This document shows, piece after piece, positions 58,986-64,000 of a DNA stretch of 64,000 bases (positions are counted from its first letter, which is position 1; each line of letters starts with the position of its first letter). The stretch comes from JBHJGM01 sp050331815 (GTDB taxonomy: Bacteria; Verrucomicrobiota; Verrucomicrobiia; Opitutales; JBHJGM01): contig JBHJGM010000004.1 of the NCBI GenBank assembly GCA_050331815.1, positions 62,001-126,000 of the forward strand, written 5' to 3'. Under the pieces are notes generated by a model. That model saw nothing but the letters and a program-made list of their open reading frames with translations. It did no database searches and was not told the origin of the DNA. The translations under genes were made by a program, and so were the position numbers.

Positions 58986-60794
58986 TCAGTGGCGCTGCAG
59001 ACGCTTGAGCACGCTCTGGGCGACAAAGTTGATAAAAAGGGACACGAAGAAGAGCACCAGCCCCACGCAGAAGAGCGAGCGGTAGTGGATTGCGCCGGTT
59101 TGGGCCTCGCCCAGGCCGCCGGCGATGGAACCGGTCATGGTGTGCACCGGCTCAAAAATCGCGCCCAGGCCCTCTGCGCCAAAGTCGGGAATCTCCGGGC
59201 GATTGCCGGCCACCAGCAGCACCACCATGGTCTCGCCGATGACGCGCCCAAAGCCCAGCAGCACCGCCGACAAAATGCCCGAAAGCGCCGTGGGCACAAT
59301 CACGCGAATGGCGGTTTGCCAGCGGTTGGCACCCATGGCAAAGGAGGCTTCCTTGTGCGCGCGGGGCACATTGTTGAGGGCGTCCTCGGCCAGCGAGAAG
59401 ATGGTCGGCACGGCCATCAACGCCAGCAGGGAGCCGGCGGTGAAGGCGTTCAAGCGCGCTTCTACGGGAAAGAACGGCAGCCAGTTGAAGAAGGGGTTCT
59501 CGGAGAGGCTGACCACCATTGTGCTCCAGATGACAATCCCGAAAAAGCCCAGCACCACCGACGGAAAGGCGCTGATGAACTCCACCGCGGGCTTGAGTAC
59601 CTCGCGCTCGGGGCGGGCGGCAAACTGGTTCACATAAATGGCCATGCCCACGCCGAAGGGCACCGCCAGCATCAATGCGATGCTGGAAATCAAGAGCGAA
59701 CCGGTCAGCAGCGGCAGCAGCCCATAAAAGGACTGAAAGGCGCTGCCGGAATTCCACTCGGTGCCAAACAGAAAGTACCAGAGCGAGGCCCCCCAGGAGT
59801 ACGGCTCGGTGCGTTCCCACGCGGCCATCTCAGCCTCGCGCTCGCGGGTCTCCTCGATGAAAGTTCGCAAACGCTCGCGCACCTGTTCGAAGCGTTTCTG
59901 AATGTCTTCGGAAGGCAGGGTAGGCGCGCTCTGAAGGGCTTTTTCGGCCCCGGCGATCAACTCTTCATTGATTTTGCGAAACTCGGGAAAATCCTCACGC
60001 AGGGCGTCCACACTCTCGGCGAGGTCGACGGGAATGATCACGATGTTGCGCAGTTCCAAATCGAGCGAGTCGAGCTGCCGGTCGATGTCGGCGGCTTCGT
60101 TTTTCAGGCGGATGGCTTCGTCGGAGTCGCCGCGCAGGTTGTTGTCTAGGGCGACGAGTCGGTCCTGTATGCGGGATGCCTCGTTGTAGAGCCGCGCGAC
60201 GGAGCGCTTGAGTACGGCGATGCGCTTGCGCTGGGTGGCGTTGACGAGCCAGTTGTCACGGGTTTCGCGCACCTGCTGTTGCCACTGCACCTGCAAGTCC
60301 GTCAGCGGGCGGCCCAAATCGGACAGGTCGAAGAACCAAGCGCGGGTGTCGAAGTCGTAGCGTGCGTCCACGTAATCCCATTTGGCGTCCTCCAGGTCGC
60401 GTTCGGAAAGATCCGAGTACTGCGGCTCCTGCTTGGCTTTGTCTTCAAACTCGCGTGCGAGCTTGTTGAGCTGGGCGATGTCGAGTTCGGAGGCTTCGCG
60501 CGAGAGCGCCACAAAGTCGTCGTTTTGCTCGATGACGTAGTTGACGTACTCCAGACCGGCCTCGCGATAGAGGCGCAACTGGCGATCGTGCAGGTCAAAG
60601 AAGGCGAGGCCCTCGCGGAAGAGAAAAACGGTGATCAGCGCCAGGACAATCAGAGCGACAAAGGCGTTGCCGCCAAAAAACGCCTTGATCAGCCGATCCT
60701 TTTCGAAACGGGCCAAAAACCCGCGATTCTCGCGCACCAGAGCCGCTTCAAGCGGCTGCGCTGAATCGTCTTTACCAGGCGTATCGGACATCAC
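58986..60794 (-). CDS. pstC: Phosphate ABC transporter permease PstC, with coiled-coil insertion
   Basis: Second membrane subunit, 602 residues against a usual length near 310. The N-terminal helix (about 35-56) is followed by about 270 residues predicted as charged coiled coil (RKRIAVLKRSVARLYNEASR, then RIQDRLVALDNNLRGDSDEA). The conserved core starts at GLLPLLTGSLLISSIALMLA and includes EDALNNVPRAHKEASFAMGA, the ATPase-contact loop. Large insertions in both permeases suggest a matched periplasmic structure. It is followed by pstA after 14 bp. Confidence 0.92.
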   Translation of the reverse strand: MMSDTPGKDDSAQPLEAALVRENRGFLARFEKDRLIKAFFGGNAFVALIVLALITVFLFREGLAFFDLHDRQLRLYREAGLEYVNYVIEQNDDFVALSREASELDIAQLNKLAREFEDKAKQEPQYSDLSERDLEDAKWDYVDARYDFDTRAWFFDLSDLGRPLTDLQVQWQQQVRETRDNWLVNATQRKRIAVLKRSVARLYNEASRIQDRLVALDNNLRGDSDEAIRLKNEAADIDRQLDSLDLELRNIVIIPVDLAESVDALREDFPEFRKINEELIAGAEKALQSAPTLPSEDIQKRFEQVRERLRTFIEETREREAEMAAWERTEPYSWGASLWYFLFGTEWNSGSAFQSFYGLLPLLTGSLLISSIALMLAVPFGVGMAIYVNQFAARPEREVLKPAVEFISAFPSVVLGFFGIVIWSTMVVSLSENPFFNWLPFFPVEARLNAFTAGSLLALMAVPTIFSLAEDALNNVPRAHKEASFAMGANRWQTAIRVIVPTALSGILSAVLLGFGRVIGETMVVLLVAGNRPEIPDFGAEGLGAIFEPVHTMTGSIAGGLGEAQTGAIHYRSLFCVGLVLFFVSLFINFVAQSVLKRLQRH

Positions 60795-60871
60795 AGAGGG
60801 AGGCGAAGGCAGGGGCCCGCTTCCGGGCAGAGGGAGATGCCGGAAGGGGTGGGGAGGCGGTCAGGCAGGCG

Positions 60872-61846
60872 TCAATACAGCGGCAAGAAGCCTGCCTTGC
60901 GAACGATTTCCTGGCCCTTGGGGCTCAGGGTAAAGCCGATAAACAGGTTCGTCATGTCGCTCGGCTCGCCCGGTATGTAATAGAAGAGCGGACGGCGGAT
61001 CGGATAGTTCGGATTCTCCGGAAGCATGCCGTCGACCGGAATCACCTTCAGACCGGCCTTTTCGATGAAGGCCAGACCGACGTAGCCAACCCCGTTGCGG
61101 TTGTTGGAGACCTCCTCGGCGATCTGCTCGTTGCCTTTCATCTCCTGGCGGTTGGCCCCGTAGTCCTGTCCGCGCAGGGCCATGTCCTGAAATTCCTTGA
61201 AGGTGCCCGAGGCGGAGTCGCGCGTGTAGACTGAGACCGGCCCCGGACGCAGGCCGCGCAGACGCATCTGACCCCAGTCGCGCACGTTGCCGGTGAACAG
61301 ATCCTCGACCTGTTTGGAGGTGAAATTTTCGATGGGCGAATCCTCGTTCACCACAATAGCGATGGCGTCATAGGCCACGGTGACCTCCCGCACGCGAAAG
61401 CCCCGCTCGTTGGCCTTGACGACTTCGCCGTCGCTGATGTGGCGGCTGGACATGGCGATGTCGGCTTCGTTGTCGAGCATGGCGTTGATGCCGGTGCCCG
61501 AACCCTCCGCCGCAATCTCCGGGCTGACGGCTACGCCGAAGCGGCGCATCTCAACTTCAAATTCTTCCATCAGGCTGGGCACCATCTTGGCCCCGAGGGT
61601 GTTCGAGCCCTTGATCACCACCCGCTGATCCTGCGCCATGCGCCGCTGCGGCGTGGGCTGGGGTGCGGGCATCGGCTCAGGCGTTACGTCCGTCGTCTCC
61701 GGCACGGGCGCATCGACTTCGGAGATGTCCGGCAGGGGCACCTCCGGCTGTTCTTTCGTCGATTCAGAATCGATCAGAAGCCAGAGCCCGGTGACGAGGA
61801 CCAGGGCGATGCCGAGAGAAACCAGAGCCGCTTGGGACTTTTGCAT
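60872..61846 (-). CDS. pstS: Phosphate-binding protein PstS
   Basis: Periplasmic substrate-binding protein of the PBP-like type. It has an N-terminal membrane anchor or signal (ALVSLGIALVLVTGLWLLID), a Pro-rich linker, and the binding domain with VVIKGSNTLGAKMVPSLMEE, AAEGSGTGINAMLDNEADIA, MSSRHISDGE, the YTRDSASGTFKEFQ phosphate loop and GYVGLAFIEKAGLK. From ATG 61846 it is 324 residues; the in-frame ATGs at 61870 and 61885 are also possible and no ribosome binding site decides. First gene of the pst operon. Confidence 0.92.
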   Translation of the reverse strand: MQKSQAALVSLGIALVLVTGLWLLIDSESTKEQPEVPLPDISEVDAPVPETTDVTPEPMPAPQPTPQRRMAQDQRVVIKGSNTLGAKMVPSLMEEFEVEMRRFGVAVSPEIAAEGSGTGINAMLDNEADIAMSSRHISDGEVVKANERGFRVREVTVAYDAIAIVVNEDSPIENFTSKQVEDLFTGNVRDWGQMRLRGLRPGPVSVYTRDSASGTFKEFQDMALRGQDYGANRQEMKGNEQIAEEVSNNRNGVGYVGLAFIEKAGLKVIPVDGMLPENPNYPIRRPLFYYIPGEPSDMTNLFIGFTLSPKGQEIVRKAGFLPLY

Positions 61847-61910
61847 ACGTGGGTGGAGGTGAGGCTGCATTTTCACGCGAATCATTCAGAGTAGCAGGCC
61901 CATGTGACGC

Positions 61911-61941
61911 AAACGTGAATTGGGTGTAAAAATCCACGTTT
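61911..61941. promoter_or_regulatory. AAACGTG-N17-CACGTTT inverted repeat upstream of pstS
   Basis: A perfect 7-bp inverted repeat 26-65 bp upstream of the alternative pstS starts, in the gap between the helicase and pstS genes. It does not match the E. coli Pho box well. It could be an operator or part of the pst promoter; nothing here proves binding. Confidence 0.35.
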
Positions 61942-61954
61942 ATGTGGCTGACGT

Positions 61955-64000
61955 TCAGCCCGATGCGTCCTCGGGGCTGGCACCCTGCGGCGTGAGCGCG
62001 ATCAGCTCGTCCAGCGAGGCAAAGAAGCCCGACCAGTCCTCGTTGCGGCCCTCCTCGACCAGCCGGTCGTACAAGGCGCGTTTGTCCGCCTTCAGGTGCT
62101 GGATGCGCTCCTCCAGTGTGCCGTGCGCGATCAGGCGGTAAACAAACACGCTCTTTTTCTGCCCGATGCGGTGCACGCGGTCGATGGCCTGCTCCTCAAC
62201 GGCTGGATTCCACCACGGGTCCATCAAAAAGACGTAATCGGCAGCGGTCAGCGTGATACCGGTCCCGCCCGCGCGCAAACTGACCAGAAAGGTGGCCGCC
62301 GAACGCGTGCGCTGGAACTGCTTGACCGGGGTCGCGCGGTCGGTGGTCTGACCGGTCAATTCGAAGATCGGGTGCTCCGGAAAACGTCGCTCGATCTCGG
62401 GACGCAGCCGGTCGAGCAACTTGACGAACTGGCTGAAGATCACCGCCTTGCTGCCGTTGCTGAGGACCTCTTCGAGCTTGGTCATCAGCGCTGTGATCTT
62501 GCCGCTGTGCTCGACGCTGGTACCGGCTTCGACCCAGGGCAACAAGCCGGGGTCACAGCAGGTCTGGCGCAGGCGGGTCAGCAAAGTGAACAGCCCGATG
62601 GCGTTCTCGCTGGTGGCCTGGCGCATGTCGTTACCCAGGTTTTGCCGACCTTCCTTGGTCAGTCGGCGGTACTCGGCGCGCTGGCGGTCGGTCAAGGGGC
62701 AGGCCAGTTCCATGACGACCTTGGGCGGTAGTTCAGCGGCGACCTCCTTCTTGGTGCGGCGCAAAATGAAGGGGTTGATTTGCTGACGCAGCCGGTCAAG
62801 CGCGGCCTCGCGGTCGGCGTCCAGGGCGCGTTCGAAGCGGCGGCGCGTGCCGAGCAGGCCCGGCATCAAAAAGCGAAAGAGCGTCCACAGGTCCGACGGA
62901 CGGTTTTCCACCGGGGTGCCGGTCAGGGCGATACGCCGCTGGGCCTTCAGGCTGATGCAGGCCTGGCTGACCTTGGCCTCGGGGTTTTTGATCGTCTGGG
63001 CTTCGTCGAGGATGGCGTATCCAAATTCATGTGACGCAAGTAGGTGCTTGTGCCGGCGCAGTTGCGTGTAGCTCGAAAGCCACAGGCGCGCCTCCGGCTT
63101 GTGGTTGAAGTCGTTGCCGGTGCGCAGGACCTCTGGCTGCATGTGCGGGAAAAAGCGCTCCATCTCCTGTATCCACACAGGCACTACGCTGGCCGGGCAG
63201 ACCACCAGCGCGGGCTTGTCAGGATGCGGCTGAGTGTCGAGCAGGGAGAGCACCTGCAACGTTTTGCCCAAGCCCATCTCATCGGCCAGCAGTGCCCCGC
63301 AATCGTGGCTGGCCAGGTGGTGCAGCCAGTTCACGCCCAGACGCTGGTAATCACGCAGGAGCGTGGGCAGGTGGGCGGTTTCCTCAGGGACGCGGGTCAG
63401 CTGCGCGCGCCAGGCTTCAAGGGGTGGCGACAGGGACAACTGCACGGCGTCGCGGGCGAACAGTGAAAAGAGCATGTAGCGCGGGGGCTCGCCCTGGAAG
63501 ACTTCGCGCAGATCGTTCAGCAGGTCCGATTGTTGACGGCGCAGGCGAGCCAACCCGCGCCCAGGCAAGAGCATCGCCTCGCCCCCGCGTGCCAGCAGGC
63601 GGTGCATCTCTTCATCGGAAAGCCCCTGGCCGCCCACTCGCAGATCCCAGGAGATATTCAGTCCCAAGCCCGTGCCTTCGTCCAGTGAGCCCTCTAACTC
63701 GACGTCCTGAACCCCGCGGGCGATCAGGTGCAGGTCGGGCGGCACCTCGAGGGAAAAGTACTTCTCCCACTCCGGTAGATCCTTGCGAACAAAAGCCCCG
63801 AGGCGGTTGAGATCCTCGAGGCGATACAGGGACTGGTCGGAATCGAAACGAAAGCCGGCTTTGTGCGCCCGACGGGTCAAGCGGATGAGGGTCTCGCGTT
63901 CAAGGTTGGTCAGCTCCTCGCCCCGGATGCTGTCCTTGCCGTAAGCGGGATGTTCGCCGCCGTTATGGGGTTCGATGGGCCGCCAGAAAGCCCGCAGGAC
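61955..64000 (-). CDS. SNF2-family DNA/RNA helicase, N-terminus outside the window
   Basis: ATP-driven translocase of the SWI2/SNF2 group. The frame is open to the right edge, so the start is outside; 681 residues are visible. The helicase core has Walker A LADEMGLGKTLQVL (motif I), the DEAQ box AILDEAQTIKN (motif II), LTGTPVENRPSDLWTL (motif III), VIFSQFVKLLDRL (motif IV), LVSLRAGGTGITLTAADYVF (motif V) and DRVHRIGQKKSVFVYRL (motif VI). Bacterial relatives often carry an N-terminal SWIM zinc finger, which would lie beyond 64000. The role is probably transcription or chromosome maintenance, but unproven. Confidence 0.92.
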   Translation of the reverse strand, partial: VLRAFWRPIEPHNGGEHPAYGKDSIRGEELTNLERETLIRLTRRAHKAGFRFDSDQSLYRLEDLNRLGAFVRKDLPEWEKYFSLEVPPDLHLIARGVQDVELEGSLDEGTGLGLNISWDLRVGGQGLSDEEMHRLLARGGEAMLLPGRGLARLRRQQSDLLNDLREVFQGEPPRYMLFSLFARDAVQLSLSPPLEAWRAQLTRVPEETAHLPTLLRDYQRLGVNWLHHLASHDCGALLADEMGLGKTLQVLSLLDTQPHPDKPALVVCPASVVPVWIQEMERFFPHMQPEVLRTGNDFNHKPEARLWLSSYTQLRRHKHLLASHEFGYAILDEAQTIKNPEAKVSQACISLKAQRRIALTGTPVENRPSDLWTLFRFLMPGLLGTRRRFERALDADREAALDRLRQQINPFILRRTKKEVAAELPPKVVMELACPLTDRQRAEYRRLTKEGRQNLGNDMRQATSENAIGLFTLLTRLRQTCCDPGLLPWVEAGTSVEHSGKITALMTKLEEVLSNGSKAVIFSQFVKLLDRLRPEIERRFPEHPIFELTGQTTDRATPVKQFQRTRSAATFLVSLRAGGTGITLTAADYVFLMDPWWNPAVEEQAIDRVHRIGQKKSVFVYRLIAHGTLEERIQHLKADKRALYDRLVEEGRNEDWSGFFASLDELIALTPQGASPEDASG

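Overview
The window looks like chromosomal DNA of a GC-rich Gram-negative bacterium, most probably a verrucomicrobium of the Opitutae/Opitutia type. This placement is an inference. It rests on two lone prepilin-like proteins (one with an H-X9-DG end), two DUF5069 proteins, an OleA/OleB-type gene pair, and degenerate intergenic repeats of a style I associate with that phylum. There is no rRNA gene, tRNA gene, CRISPR array, transposase or phage gene that I could support. Genes are dense and on both strands. The window cuts two genes: an SDR oxidoreductase at the left edge and an SNF2 helicase at the right edge.

Left part (1-13.4 kb): pheA, a DUF5069 protein, an aberrant Nramp-family transporter, dgt and an exported protein. 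Then comes a five-gene plus-strand operon (6043-10710): a phytoene desaturase/RetSat-like flavoprotein, FabZ-like dehydratase, FabI-like reductase, OleA/FabH-like ketosynthase and OleB-like hydrolase. It looks like a dedicated lipid or long-chain hydrocarbon route. It is followed by malQ, a small membrane protein and rplU-rpmA on the minus strand.

Middle (13.4-36 kb): a methyltransferase, a VapBC-type toxin-antitoxin pair whose start codon lies in a perfect palindrome, a DapF homologue with both catalytic cysteines changed to serine, a Gfo/Idh/MocA oxidoreductase, a family B DNA polymerase, a second DUF5069 protein, rnr, a CBS-DRTGG family II pyrophosphatase, a pseudopilin, glyA, a low-molecular-weight phosphatase, a degenerate S41-like exported protein, purD, mpl, a repeat-filled gap, argA, a small membrane protein and a Xer recombinase.

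Purine region (33.9-40.9 kb): purS, an FAH-family gene, purQ, a small lipoprotein, purL and a long-form purF. With purD nearby this covers two early steps plus the three-subunit PurLQS amidotransferase.

Right part (41-64 kb): polysaccharide pyruvyltransferase, HNH nuclease, a second pseudopilin, sufE, a mutarotase-like protein, a divergent AraC regulator/PhyH dioxygenase pair and fumC. Next is an apparent stress operon: ECF sigma factor, membrane partner, HtrA-like protein lacking the whole catalytic triad, and a large exported protein. Then comes a complete HipBST toxin-antitoxin operon, preceded by four TATCG-N6-CGATA operators spaced 71-72 bp apart. Last is a pstSCAB-phoU phosphate uptake operon with unusually large PstA and PstC, and the truncated helicase. 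The most striking items are the HipBST operator array, the ole-like lipid operon, the Ser/Ser DapF and the HtrA pseudoprotease beside the sigma factor.
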